The notes under the pieces were generated by a model. That model did no database searches, had not been told where the DNA came from, and was given only the letters and a program-made list of their open reading frames with translations. 64,000 nucleotides of DNA. Source: Streptomyces sp. ISL-10. Lineage in GTDB: Bacteria > Actinomycetota > Actinomycetes > Streptomycetales > Streptomycetaceae. Of this stretch, positions 8,001 through 15,993 are shown piece after piece. The translations under genes and the position numbers were made by a program. How positions within the stretch are numbered: position 1 is the stretch's first letter; each line of letters starts with the position of its first letter. The stretch spans positions 62,001-126,000 of the forward strand of contig NZ_JAGGOJ010000015.1 of NCBI RefSeq assembly GCF_018614575.1, given 5' to 3'.

Positions 8001-9817
8001 TAGCCGTAGTTCATCAGGGGCAGGTCCGCGCCGTCCTCGCCCGCGCCGGCCAAGGACAAGGCGGTGACCAGGCCGTCGGCGACGGACAGCTTCACCTGGT
8101 GGCCCGCCGAGTGGACCAGCGCCAGCGGCAGGCCGTCCTCGGCGCGGTCGACGGCGATGGTGTGGCCGTTGCGTTCGGTGATGCGGGTCAGCCAGGCGTC
8201 GCCGTCGCCCCCCGGTTCGCTGCCGGACGGGGCGGTGAAGTGGAAGGTCAGGCCACTGTCGGGGTCGGTGACCGTGTAGTCGCCGTCACCGTCGCGAGCC
8301 AGCAGGGTGCGGGCCCTGCCCGACTCCGGCAGGGTGGGCGCGCCGGCGACCGGGTGCGGGTACGGGACGAGTAGCCCTTCGGCGGTGACGTGGACGACGC
8401 CGACGGCGTCGATCTCCAGACGCTCGTCGACGGTGGAGGTCCAGGCGGCACCCAGGAAGCGGCCGACCGCGCAGCCGGACTCGGTGCGGCGGGTGAAGAC
8501 GAGCGGCAGGATGCCGGGCAGTTCGACGTCGGTCTGGGGCAGGAACATCCGGCCCGACGCGAGGTCCACGGGGTCGGTACCGTCTGTGCTGCGGTCGCCG
8601 TCCGGGGTGTTGTGGGTGCCGTCCGGGGCGTTGTCCATCAGCTTGCGCAATCGCGCGGCCTTCGCGGCGTCGGCGACGATGCGGACACCCTTCACCGCCG
8701 CGCCGCCTCCGCCCGTGGCCGCGGCCAGCGCGGCGTCGGGCAGCAGACGGCCGAAGCCCTCGTACGGATCCTTCATGAAGTCGTTGATCATCTGCTTGCC
8801 GGTGCCGACCGGGTCGTTGGCGGCGAGGACCAGCCCGGCGGCCAGGTTGTTGAGGGACGTGGCGTACTCAGCCGGGTGCGTGATGTTGTACGCGTCGAGG
8901 GGGTTGATGCCGCGGACGAAGTTCACCAGCCCCGCGGTGCCCTTGATGATGCCGCCGCCGACGTGGTCCCCCATGATCTGCATTTCCTGGAGCCCGTCGC
9001 GCAACTGCTCGGCGTAAGACGGCTTCTCCGGGGCCTTGTCGCGGGCGGCGCGCACCGCGGTGCGCGCGGTTTCCGCGGCCGTGTTCCGCTGCTCGCGGGC
9101 ATGGGCGAGGATGTCCTGCGCCTCCTGCATCAGCTTCTTGCCGGGGTCGGCGAACGTCGGCGCGGGGCAGGGCGGGAGCGTGGACGGGTTGCGCTGGTCG
9201 GCGGGTTGGGCGTTGTAACGTTCGACCGCGCTGTTGTAGTCGTCGATCTTCTTGCGGTGGGCGTCGGCGGCGTCCGCGGAGGCTTTGGTGCCTTCCTTCC
9301 ACTTGTCGATCGCCGCCTGTGCCCGTCCCTGTGCCCAGGTGACCGTGCCGGCGAACGCCTCAAGCGCGGCGGCCGCATTCTCACAGGCGTCGGCACCGGT
9401 GAACCACTTGGGCGGCTGGGTGCGCACCGCTGTCCGCAGCGCCTCGGCCGCCTCGCCCTTGAGCCGGGAGGAGTCGAGGCCCTTGAGGCCTTCGCCGGCG
9501 TTGTCGAAGGCAGTCTGGAAGCCGCGGAGTTGCTTTGCGGTGGAGCGGATCTTGTCCGGGCTGCCGTAGATCAGCTTGGTCTTGTCCTCGGTCTGCCCGA
9601 GGTCCATCTCGTCGACCTCGGCGCCCATCCGGTTGGCTACCGAACGGGACTGCTCGCGCACCCAGTCCGCGCCGGACTCCCAGCCGACGTCGTCCAGCCG
9701 GTCGGCGGTCCAGTTCCCGGCGTCCTCGACCCGGTTGCCGGCCCACTCGACGCCGTCCTCGACCACGTTCTCGACCGAGTCGGGCGTGATGTCACTGATG
9801 AAGTCGCCGATACCCAT
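5051..9817 (-). CDS. RHS polymorphic toxin with type VII-like N-terminus
   Basis: Large secreted toxin of interbacterial competition. In the 1588-residue product, residues 1-300 are a helical, Asp/Glu-rich region with GGFQ/WxG-like helical hairpins, typical of the putative type VII-secreted RHS proteins of Streptomyces. A DUF6531-type junction starts near residue 415 (DPVDLASGRMFLPQTD). Then follow about twenty RHS/YD repeats (YDxxGRLT forms) that build a cocoon shell, ending with the RHS core-end signature (DPLGLAPAPNPVAYVDNPYSGCDPLGLMP). The variable toxin tip is residues 1446-1588. It contains HGFSDERVTEILKNPDAVYQ, RLMFRQGEDIVVVDG and ALTAYGPSG; it looks like a small nuclease-type domain, but I could not assign it to a family. 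The gene starts two bases after its WXG-like partner and is followed by the candidate immunity genes. Confidence 0.92.
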   Translation of the reverse strand: MGIGDFISDITPDSVENVVEDGVEWAGNRVEDAGNWTADRLDDVGWESGADWVREQSRSVANRMGAEVDEMDLGQTEDKTKLIYGSPDKIRSTAKQLRGFQTAFDNAGEGLKGLDSSRLKGEAAEALRTAVRTQPPKWFTGADACENAAAALEAFAGTVTWAQGRAQAAIDKWKEGTKASADAADAHRKKIDDYNSAVERYNAQPADQRNPSTLPPCPAPTFADPGKKLMQEAQDILAHAREQRNTAAETARTAVRAARDKAPEKPSYAEQLRDGLQEMQIMGDHVGGGIIKGTAGLVNFVRGINPLDAYNITHPAEYATSLNNLAAGLVLAANDPVGTGKQMINDFMKDPYEGFGRLLPDAALAAATGGGGAAVKGVRIVADAAKAARLRKLMDNAPDGTHNTPDGDRSTDGTDPVDLASGRMFLPQTDVELPGILPLVFTRRTESGCAVGRFLGAAWTSTVDERLEIDAVGVVHVTAEGLLVPYPHPVAGAPTLPESGRARTLLARDGDGDYTVTDPDSGLTFHFTAPSGSEPGGDGDAWLTRITERNGHTIAVDRAEDGLPLALVHSAGHQVKLSVADGLVTALSLAGAGEDGADLPLMNYGYEDGNLTAVTKPSGATTTFVYDDRRRVIAWIDSNASRYDYVYDDRDRVVAEGGEAGHIQITLSYTEPDPETGHRTTTLTTADGHTTRHLFGPGCRPLAVTDPLGHTTRFTYDPSGKLLTRTDPLGLTTAFSYDEDGRLTSAIRPDGSELRTVRGPFGLPVEVVGPDGARMLHEYDELGNRTAVTDQAGTTTRYTYDHAGRLTSLTDALGATTRVVCDAAGLPVEVTDPGGAVTRTERDPLGRPVRITDPVGGVTRLEWHADGQLARRTGPDGATESWTYDGEGNLLSRTDASGGVTRFEYTHFDLPVARTGPDGARYEFEHDAALRLTRVTNPHGLTWTYTYDAADNIVSESDFDGRTLTYRLDAAGRLAARVDALGGTISFERDRLGQAVRKEVDGRATTYAYDRAGRLLEAAGPDGDLRYQYDRRGLTKTELVDGRPIVYAYDVLGRRTRRTTPTGHVTSYAYGADGQAQRLTTGGHRVEFTHDAAGRELARVFGDAITLTSAWDEAGRLSEQHITAAGRAVNSRAYAYRADGHLISVADRLSGTRTFDLDRAGRVTAVHAKSWTERYAYDAAGNQTSASWPSGHPGGEATGPRTYTGTTVTRAGGVRFEYDALGRVTLRQKTRLSRKPDTWRYAWDTENRLTSVTTPDGTRWRYRYDPLGRRVAKQRLAPDGERVVEEVRFTWDGLTLCEQTSHQPDQPNTVTLTWDHRGDVPLAQTERILTADDRQKEIDRRFFAIATDLIGTPTELIDEAGDIAWHSRSTLWGTTAWARDSSTYTPLRFPGQYYDPETGLHYNCFRHYDPETGRYTSPDPLGLAPAPNPVAYVDNPYSGCDPLGLMPKCPKEEKAQKRLNKVVDGVIEKAQNGGFKKHDKYHGDTRHGFSDERVTEILKNPDAVYQSTGTGKRLMFRQGEDIVVVDGLGNTQGQALTAYGPSGIKGDSGATALGGKPTDPHPPITHEDIVQGRIPTKDGYMAPATQIR

Positions 9818-9819
9818 GG

Positions 9820-10476
9820 TCAGTTCCCCCCGGACTCACCCTGCTGCTGCGCCTGCTGGGCGCGTTCCTCCGGCGACGGGCCGAAGGTCTCGTCCAGCGC
9901 CTGGTTCCACTGGTCGTCGGATATGCCGAGCGCGTCGTTGAGCATCTCCGACTGCCGGCCGCCCCGGCCTTCGGTGAGGACGGTGCGGCCGGTGTCCTTC
10001 CACGTCTGTTCCATCTCCTGACCGGCCCGGTCCCACGACTCGTCGCTCCAGTCCGGGTTCAGGTAGTCAGGCGTGAACACGTCGCCCCAGTCCTGCTGGG
10101 TGATCTCCTCCTCGGTGGCGTGCGGGTTGCCGCCCATCACGGAGTTGACGCCCACCTTCAGCGCACCCTCGACGTACTGGTCGTGCTCCCACTGGGTGCC
10201 CGCCGCCAGGCCGAGGCGGTTCGCGATCGCGCTGGCGTCGCTCACCAGGGCGCGCACACCCCACTCCCAGCGCTCGCAGAAGTCCTCGAAGTCGACCGAG
10301 AGGCCGTGGTGCCCGGCTTCCATCCCGGTCATCGACAGCTCCGAGAAGCCCTTGCCCATCACCGAACCGGTGGCGCCGCCGAGATCACCGAGCTGGTCGA
10401 TGGTCGCGCCCACGCCCTTGGTGAACTTCGCGACAGACGCCTTGTCGAATTGCAGGTCGCCCCCGTCACCGCCCAT
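9820..10476 (-). CDS. WXG-like helical protein, partner of the RHS toxin
   Basis: A 218-residue acidic, mostly helical protein without signal peptide or membrane helices. It contains a WExG-like turn (CERWEWGVRAL, near residue 70), which suggests an ESX/WXG100-type helical hairpin. The C-terminus is Gln/Glu-rich (EERAQQAQQQGESGGN). It overlaps the end of the SseB-like gene by 11 bases, and the RHS gene begins two bases after its stop, so the three are translationally linked. By analogy with other type VII-linked toxins it may pair with or chaperone the RHS N-terminus for export. That role is inference, and no type VII core genes (EccC and others) are in the window. Confidence 0.6.
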   Translation of the reverse strand: MGGDGGDLQFDKASVAKFTKGVGATIDQLGDLGGATGSVMGKGFSELSMTGMEAGHHGLSVDFEDFCERWEWGVRALVSDASAIANRLGLAAGTQWEHDQYVEGALKVGVNSVMGGNPHATEEEITQQDWGDVFTPDYLNPDWSDESWDRAGQEMEQTWKDTGRTVLTEGRGGRQSEMLNDALGISDDQWNQALDETFGPSPEERAQQAQQQGESGGN

Positions 10477-10888
10477 GGCCGCGCCCCTCCTCCGCCTCAC
10501 CGGAGTCGACGGCGACGCCGTCCGGAACGATGCCGACGACCGGCGGGAAGAACATCGACCCGTCCTCCGCGGCGATGTCGACGGCGAGGCCGGCGGGCTC
10601 GCCCATCGACGGCACGACCTCGTCGACGATGCGCGCGCCCAGCAGCGCCGCGTACTCCATGGGCTGATCACCGGATGCGTGCAGCAGGGCGAATTGGGCC
10701 AGGGCGGCCTCGTCGGTGAACCCACAGATCCACCGAACCCCGCCCGACCGCGCCGACCAGAGACCTCCGCCGGTCATCGGCACAAGTAGGACCGAGCGCC
10801 GCATCTCACCGACCAGAGCGCGAGGGTCACCGATTCCCCTTCTCCGCTCGGCGATTCGCCCGGCGAGCGCTGTCCTTGCCTGCTCCAC
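10466..10888 (-). CDS. SseB-like small protein of the RHS/ESX locus
   Basis: A 140-residue protein of the SseB-like type found beside ESX/RHS toxin genes in Streptomyces. Recognisable parts are the aromatic core GGLWSARSGGVRWICGFTDE and the late segment AVDIAAEDGSMFFPPVVGIV. I chose the GTG at 10888 because GAGGAGGGAG sits eight bases upstream; an ATG 20 codons further up (10948) has no ribosome binding site. Its stop lies inside the start region of the following WXG-like gene. The function is unknown; a chaperone or accessory role in toxin export is possible. Confidence 0.6.
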   Translation of the reverse strand: MEQARTALAGRIAERRRGIGDPRALVGEMRRSVLLVPMTGGGLWSARSGGVRWICGFTDEAALAQFALLHASGDQPMEYAALLGARIVDEVVPSMGEPAGLAVDIAAEDGSMFFPPVVGIVPDGVAVDSGEAEEGRGHGR

Positions 10889-11025
10889 GGCCGCTCCCTC
10901 CTCGTAGGGTAGGTGACTGACGGCTCCGTAGATCACGACGCACGCCATCGGGGGTTCGGTTCTCGTGAAGGTCACGCCGAGGACCAGCGGGCTCACCGCC
11001 CGCGGGTGGCGGTTCGTGCGGTGGG

Positions 11026-11208
11026 TCAACCGGTTTTCACGACGAGGTACACACCGTGCCACGCATCACGCGCCGTGCGCTTCTCCAGGGCCAGGACGAG
11101 TCCGTCGTCGTAGTGGCCGAAGGCGGTGGTGCGCTGCAGCACCTCGCCGCGGAGCGGCGCGGCCCAGCGGCCGGTGACGGGACGTCGTCCCCCGAGCGCG
11201 CCGCGCAT
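11026..11208 (-). CDS. Short unassigned ORF, possibly a C-terminal gene remnant
   Basis: A 60-codon frame with high third-position GC, starting at an ATG (MRGALGGRRPVTGRW) and ending AWHGVYLVVKTG. The codon bias over its last 50 codons looks genuinely coding. The frame is open further upstream, but there it reads like non-coding sequence and overlaps a degenerate acetyltransferase on the other strand. It may be the surviving 3' end of a gene whose start was lost when the region was rearranged. No function can be proposed. Confidence 0.3.
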   Translation of the reverse strand: MRGALGGRRPVTGRWAAPLRGEVLQRTTAFGHYDDGLVLALEKRTARDAWHGVYLVVKTG

Positions 11209-11288
11209 ACGGCGTAGCCGCGGAGCCGGCTCGGTACGGCAGGAGCTGTCGCGCTGCCAGTGGCTCGGTACGACGGGCGGGTACGCGG

Positions 11289-11498
11289 TTGCGTGATTTC
11301 GTACGCCGAGGACGACTACCGCACGTTCTGCTTCTCGCGGTCGGCCCGGACCATCAAGCCCTCGGACTCGGCTCGGCCCTCGTCGACGAGGTGATCGAGC
11401 GGGCCAGGGTGGCCGGCGCCAGAAAAGTCCAGATCGCACTGCGCCGCAGCTCCGCCGAGAACATCGCAAGACTGCGTACAGGCCGACGCACAGGCTGA
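11289..11498 (+). pseudogene. GNAT acetyltransferase remnant
   Basis: The peptide VLLLAVGPDHQALGLGSALV, followed by DEVIERARVAGARKVQIALRRSSAENIARL, is the acetyl-CoA binding core of a GNAT N-acetyltransferase: a beta-strand, Q-x-x-G-x-G/S loop and helix. Only about 60 residues remain. A normal enzyme needs about 80-100 more residues before this core. The preceding sequence contains a plausible fragment in a different frame (RVRGCVISYAEDDY). The conserved final strand after ENIAR is missing too. It is therefore a broken, probably non-functional gene next to the truncated conservon. Confidence 0.55.
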
Positions 11499-11536
11499 TT
11501 GCGACGAGGTTGTCCCCGCCGCCAGGAAGACGCGCA

Positions 11537-11983
11537 TCAGCGCGTAGCGACCACCTGGAGTTCGGTGACCAGCTGCGGCGTGAGCAGGCCGCCCACGCGG
11601 TCGGACAGCGCCCCCATCTCGTAGCCGATCATGCCGACGTCGCTGCCTTCCGCCGCGACCACGCCCAGACAGCTGCCGTCCCGGACCGTGGTGACCAGCA
11701 GGAAGCCGCCGTACATCTCGATCATCACCAGCCTCACACCCCCGCCGCCGTGCCGGCCGTTGGCCCGGGCCGCGCCGAGGGCGAGGCTCGTGATGCCGGA
11801 GACGACGGCGGCCAGGTGGTCGGCGCGGTCGCGGCCCAGGGAATCGGAGGCAGCCAGGAGCAGCCCGTCGGACGAGACGGCGACCGCGTCGGCTACACCG
11901 TGGACGGTCCGTACGAATTCGGCGATGAGCCAATTGAAGTTCTGTGCCTCGCCGGTGAGCGGGGTGCCGGTCGTCAGGGTCAT
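11537..11983 (-). CDS. Roadblock/LC7 domain protein (conservon B-type)
   Basis: A 148-residue single-domain roadblock/LC7 protein of the type found as the second gene of Streptomyces conservons (CvnB). There it acts with a membrane sensor and a small GTPase as a probable GTPase regulator. Recognisable segments are FNWLIAEFVRTVHGVADAV, VSSDGLLLAASDSLG and GGFLLVTTVRDGSCLGVVA, which form the roadblock sheet-helix layout. The start ATG overlaps the stop of the upstream sensor gene by four bases (ATGA), so translation is coupled. The usual following genes, a DUF742 protein (CvnC) and a GTPase (CvnD), are absent; the next sequence downstream is the acetyltransferase remnant. Confidence 0.88.
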   Translation of the reverse strand: MTLTTGTPLTGEAQNFNWLIAEFVRTVHGVADAVAVSSDGLLLAASDSLGRDRADHLAAVVSGITSLALGAARANGRHGGGGVRLVMIEMYGGFLLVTTVRDGSCLGVVAAEGSDVGMIGYEMGALSDRVGGLLTPQLVTELQVVATR

Positions 11984-14055
11984 GCGCTGTCCTTTCCGGC
12001 TGCCGCGCCGCGGGCGACGCCCTCGCGGAAGCCGCTGAGCATGGACCTGATCTGGTCCTTGCCCGGTGGTTGGTCGTTGGGGGCGGGGGCGGCGAGCAGC
12101 GCGGGCGGCAGGGCCACGTATGCGGTGATGCCGGAGCCGTCGGTCTCGCGGAGCTCGACCTGCGCGCCGAGGCGGGCGGAGAGCCGCCCGACGACGTAGT
12201 GGCCGAGGAAGCGGGTGGGTGCGACGAGAAAGCTCTGCTTGCCGGAGAGACGGGCGTTGGAGCGGGCCAGCGCCTCGGCGGTCATGCCGACGCCGCGGTC
12301 CACGACGGCGAGGCAGTACTCGGCTCCGTCGCGCCAGCCGTACACCTCGACGGGGATGTGCGGCGGTGAGAAGACGAGGGCGTTTTCGATCAACTCGGCG
12401 AGGAGGTGGGACAGTTCGGCGACCGCGTGGCCGCGGATCCGGCACGGCTCGACGTCCACGGCCGCCACCCGCTGGTACTGCTCGACCTCCGACACCGCTG
12501 ACTGCACGACCTCCAGCGCACCGACCGTGCCCGTCCACGTACGCGGCGGCGCGTGCTCGCCGACGAGCACGAGCAGCGATTCGGCGTTGCGGCGCATCCG
12601 GGTGGCGAGGTGGTCGAGCTCGAAGAGCTCGGCGAGCGCGTCCGGGTCGACCTCCTGACTCTCCAGCGTGGTGATGAGGCCGAGCTGGCGGCGGAGCAGA
12701 CTCTGGTTGCGGCGCCCGAGGTTGGCGAGCGACTCGGAGGTGTTGCGTCGGAGGACCGCCTGCTCGGCGGCGAGGCCGACAGCCGTCCGCTCGACATTGT
12801 GAAGGGCCGCGGCGAGCAGGGCGATCTCCTGCGCGCCGTCGTGGAATTCGGGCTCCGGCCGTGGTTCGGGCGGCTCGAGTGTGAGGCGGGCGGCGGTGTC
12901 GTGCGGGTCGGCCCGCTGAATGCGCAGGACCGCCTCGGACAGGCGGGCGCCTGCCACCTCGTCCGCCTCCTGGGCGAGTGCGCCGAGCGGGCGTGTGATG
13001 GAGCGGGCCGAGAGTACGGCGAGGGCGGTGGCTAGCGCGACGATCAGCACTCCGAGGCCGAGGAAGCCCCCGAGCTGGCCGGTCGCGTCATCGCTGAGCT
13101 GCCCTGCCCTGTCCCGCACGTCCGTGCCGACGCTCCGCTGGACGGCGTGCAGGTCGTCGACGAGCACGGTCATCGACCGCCACCACACATCCGGGTCGAC
13201 GTTCAGCCGGGACCCGTCCCCGCCGGCCGCCGCGCGTTTCTCCAGGCCGGTGGCCCGCTTGGCGTCGCGGGTCGCGAACGCACGGTCGAGCGCCCCCCGC
13301 TGGGCCTCGGTGGCCGACTGCGCGTACTGCCCGAGGGCGGCGACCCGGGCGGCCCGTACCTCGGTGAACGCCAGATACTCACCGCCTCTGAAGCGCCCCG
13401 CCGCGAACACCCCGTTGAGCGAGCCGCGCTCCAGCGCCACGGATTCCTCGATGTCGGCGAGCGCCTGGAGCGCGTCCATCCCGTCCGCCAGCGCCCTGTC
13501 GCCGCGCGCCGCGTCGTCTCCGTCCGCCGACTGCGCCTTGATCAGCGCGGTGATGGCGGAGGTGTAGAAACGCAGGGTGGCGGCACGGTCCGCGGACCCG
13601 TCGTCGACCTCGGCCCGTACGGCGGCCAGCTCCGTCAGCCGCGCCCGGGCTCCCTCCACCGCGGACGCGGTCCCGGGATCGTTGTCACCCTCGGCGAGCA
13701 GCGCGGCGAGGGCGGCACCGGCCTTGTCGGAGCGCAGGCGCTGCCCGTCGACGTCGTCGCGGTACCGGCTGGCACCGCCCAACAGCCCGTTGGTGAGCCC
13801 ACGTTCACGTTGCAGATCGTGTACGAGCGCCTGGACCTGGAGTACGAGGTCCACCCGTTTCCGGGTCTCCCGCGCCGCGGACCAGTCGGCGGCGCGATCC
13901 GCGACCGCGAGCCCGGTGAGTGCGAGCAGCAGACACGTCGGCACGGCCAGCACGACGGCCACCCGCCCGCGGATGGTCCTCCAACCGGGCAGTAAACGTG
14001 CGATGCGGCCGATCCCCGGCTTGGCGTTCCCCGTCACCCGACCGACGCTAGACAA
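11980..14055 (-). CDS. Membrane sensor ATPase with nitrate/nitrite-sensing-type domain (conservon A-type)
   Basis: A 691-residue sensor kinase-like protein. It has a transmembrane helix at about residues 31-52 (VAVVLAVPTCLLLALTGLAVA), a long helical extracellular NIT-type domain, a second helix near 320-345 (GLGVLIVALATALAVLSARSI), a HAMP linker, a helical stretch (NLGRRNQSLLRRQLGLITTL) and a HATPase_c domain. The ATPase boxes are visible: LLAELIENALVFSPP (N box) and VVDRGVGMTAEAL (G1 box). The helix before the ATPase lacks a clear phospho-accepting His, as is usual for CvnA proteins. It probably senses an extracellular or membrane signal and works with the roadblock protein encoded directly downstream. 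The ligand is unknown. Confidence 0.88.
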   Translation of the reverse strand: MSSVGRVTGNAKPGIGRIARLLPGWRTIRGRVAVVLAVPTCLLLALTGLAVADRAADWSAARETRKRVDLVLQVQALVHDLQRERGLTNGLLGGASRYRDDVDGQRLRSDKAGAALAALLAEGDNDPGTASAVEGARARLTELAAVRAEVDDGSADRAATLRFYTSAITALIKAQSADGDDAARGDRALADGMDALQALADIEESVALERGSLNGVFAAGRFRGGEYLAFTEVRAARVAALGQYAQSATEAQRGALDRAFATRDAKRATGLEKRAAAGGDGSRLNVDPDVWWRSMTVLVDDLHAVQRSVGTDVRDRAGQLSDDATGQLGGFLGLGVLIVALATALAVLSARSITRPLGALAQEADEVAGARLSEAVLRIQRADPHDTAARLTLEPPEPRPEPEFHDGAQEIALLAAALHNVERTAVGLAAEQAVLRRNTSESLANLGRRNQSLLRRQLGLITTLESQEVDPDALAELFELDHLATRMRRNAESLLVLVGEHAPPRTWTGTVGALEVVQSAVSEVEQYQRVAAVDVEPCRIRGHAVAELSHLLAELIENALVFSPPHIPVEVYGWRDGAEYCLAVVDRGVGMTAEALARSNARLSGKQSFLVAPTRFLGHYVVGRLSARLGAQVELRETDGSGITAYVALPPALLAAPAPNDQPPGKDQIRSMLSGFREGVARGAAAGKDSA

Positions 14056-14440
14056 CGACCGTCAGCACGCCATTTCCCGTCCGTAAGGAGCCCGTTGCAC
14101 CCCCCTCACCATCGTGCGGTCGCCCGGTGCGGGCCGTGCCATCTGTTCGTAACACGGTGCCGAACCGCGCTCGGGCCGGAAAATCGAGGCCGTCCTGATG
14201 CCCCTGCCCGCGAAGGTCCCGTCCGTTCCAGGCCTGGCCGAGATCCGCTCCGTGCTCGCCCTGCGCGATGCCCGTTCGTCCCCCGGGACGCACGTCACCG
14301 CGCTCATCAACTCCGTTGTGCAAGACGCCGGGTGGCCGGTGCGAGTGCCGACGGCGGTGGGAGAGCAACTGATGCGGCATCAGTTGCTCTCCCACCCCCG
14401 GTCCGCCGACCGGGACACCGGGCCGGTCAGTCCGGCGAGA
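14056..14440. other. Intergenic region between gap and the sensor gene
   Basis: About 385 bases without a convincing gene. It contains the promoter region of the conservon-type sensor and the strong terminator hairpin of gap at 14357-14395. Open frames here show poor codon bias and no recognisable protein. Confidence 0.5.
14357..14395 (-). terminator. Perfect 18-bp hairpin after gap
   Basis: GTGGGAGAGCAACTGATG and its exact reverse complement are separated by only three bases (CGG). It lies 46 bases beyond the gap stop codon, which fits an intrinsic terminator of the U-tract-less Streptomyces kind. It is symmetrical and could stop transcription from either side. Confidence 0.85.
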
Positions 14441-15886
14441 TCAGACCGCCGGGGCCGGGTAGGTCGGGTACTCCACCCCGGAGACATGCTGGACGACGCG
14501 GATGACCTGGCAGGAGTAGCCGAACTCGTTGTCGTACCACAGGTAGAGGATCGCGTTGTCGCCGTCGACCTTGGTCGCGCCGGCGTCGACGATCGAGGCG
14601 TGGCGCGAGCCGATGAAGTCGTTCGACACCGCGTCAGGGGCGGTGATGAAGTCGATCTGACGCTTGAGCGGCGAGGTCAGCGACACGTTGCGGAGGTAGT
14701 CGAGGACCTCGTCGCGCGTGGTCTCGCGGCCGAGGCGCAGGCTGAGGATCGCGATCGAGACGTCCGGCACCGGGACGCGGATCGAGCTGCCGGTGATCGG
14801 CGCCTTCAGGTCGGGCAGCGCCTTGGCGACGGCGGACGCGGCACCGGTCTCGGTGATGACCATGTTGAGCGGCGCGGAGCGGCCGCGGCGGTCGGCCTTG
14901 TGGTAATTGTCCAGCAGGTTCTGGTCGTTGGTGAACGAGTGGACGGTCTCCACGTGGCCCCGCAGGACGCCGTACTCGTCCGCCATCGCCCTCAGCGGCG
15001 GCACGATGGCGTTGGTGGTGCAGGACGCGCAGGACAGGATCTGCTCGTCCGGCTTGATCATGTCGTGGTTGACGCCGTGCACGATGTTGGGGACGTCGCC
15101 CTTGCCCGGCGCGGTCAGGACGACCTTGTCGATGCCCGGGCGCAGGTGCTTCGACAGGCCCTCGCGGTCGCGCCACTTGCCGGTGTTGTCGATGAGGATG
15201 GCGTTCTTGATGCCGTACGCCGTGTAGTCGACCTCCGACGGGTCGCCCGCGTAGATCACCTTGATCTCGTTGCCGTTGGCGATGATCGTGCTGTTCGCCT
15301 CGTCGACGGTGATCGTGCCCTGGAACTGGCCGTGGATGGAGTCGCGGCGCAGCAGCGAGGCACGCTTGACGATGTCCTGTTCGCCGCCCTGACGGACGAC
15401 GATGGCGCGCAGTCGCAGGCCGTTGCCGGAGCCGGTCTTCTCGATGAGCAGGCGGGCGACGAGGCGGCCGATGCGGCCGAACCCGTAGAGGACGACATCG
15501 CGCGGCTCGCTGCGCTCGATCTTGCCGGCACCCGTGGCGCCGGCGACGGCCCCGGCGGTGAACTCCGCCACCGTCAGACCGCGGTCGTCGGTCCTGTACG
15601 TCGCGGCGAGCATGCCGATGTCGATCTGGGAAGGGCCGAGATCGAGCGTGGTGAGCGCCTGCAGGAAGGGCAGCGTTTCGGTGACCGAGAGTTCCTCACC
15701 CGCGATCTGACGGGCGAATCGGTGGGTCTTGAGGATGCTGACGACCGACTTGTTCACCAGGGAGCGGCTGTGAAGCAGGACGGTGACGTCCCGCTCCCTG
15801 TGCAGCTTCCCGATGATCGGGATCATCGACTCCGCGATCTCCTCGCGGGTCTTCCAGTTGGTGAACGAGTCCTCGTTGACAGTCAC
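14441..15886 (-). CDS. gap: Glyceraldehyde-3-phosphate dehydrogenase, long form
   Basis: Oxidises glyceraldehyde 3-phosphate to 1,3-bisphosphoglycerate with NAD(P), in glycolysis or gluconeogenesis in the cytoplasm. The 481-residue protein is about 145 residues longer than classical GAPDH. Residues 1-128 are an extra N-terminal domain, and the Rossmann fold begins at 131 (VVLYGFGRIGR). The catalytic cysteine is Cys289 in SCASCTTNAI. The C-terminal signature WYDNEFGYS is intact. Streptomyces genomes carry this long form alongside a classical 336-residue enzyme. The start is a GTG without a strong ribosome binding site. It stands alone between two terminator-like hairpins. Cofactor preference and direction cannot be read from the sequence. 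Confidence 0.95.
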   Translation of the reverse strand: MTVNEDSFTNWKTREEIAESMIPIIGKLHRERDVTVLLHSRSLVNKSVVSILKTHRFARQIAGEELSVTETLPFLQALTTLDLGPSQIDIGMLAATYRTDDRGLTVAEFTAGAVAGATGAGKIERSEPRDVVLYGFGRIGRLVARLLIEKTGSGNGLRLRAIVVRQGGEQDIVKRASLLRRDSIHGQFQGTITVDEANSTIIANGNEIKVIYAGDPSEVDYTAYGIKNAILIDNTGKWRDREGLSKHLRPGIDKVVLTAPGKGDVPNIVHGVNHDMIKPDEQILSCASCTTNAIVPPLRAMADEYGVLRGHVETVHSFTNDQNLLDNYHKADRRGRSAPLNMVITETGAASAVAKALPDLKAPITGSSIRVPVPDVSIAILSLRLGRETTRDEVLDYLRNVSLTSPLKRQIDFITAPDAVSNDFIGSRHASIVDAGATKVDGDNAILYLWYDNEFGYSCQVIRVVQHVSGVEYPTYPAPAV

Positions 15887-15971
15887 AGGATTATCTTTCG
15901 AGCTAGGCGGTGCTCATATGCTAACCCCCCGCCTTTTCGATCATTCACGCGGTGCCGCCCGAGCGGGATGC

Positions 15972-15993
15972 TGTGACCGTGCCCGTGGTCACA
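15972..15993 (-). terminator. Hairpin after the ferredoxin reductase gene
   Basis: TGTGACC and GGTCACA are separated by eight bases in the gap between the reductase stop (16147) and the gap gene start. The stem is short, so this is only a candidate terminator. The remaining intergenic sequence contains a duplicated 13-base motif (CACGTCTCCCGCC) near 16105-16130. Confidence 0.35.

Noticed and set aside
4961..8374. A very long open frame on the plus strand opposite the RHS gene
   Set aside because: It is a shadow of the RHS gene caused by the GC-rich third positions; the translation is Gly/Val/Arg-rich low-complexity sequence without any family match, while the minus strand shows clear YD repeats.
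14198..15976. A 592-codon plus-strand frame opposite gap
   Set aside because: The part beyond the gap gene has weak codon bias and no similarity; the rest is antisense to an obvious enzyme gene.
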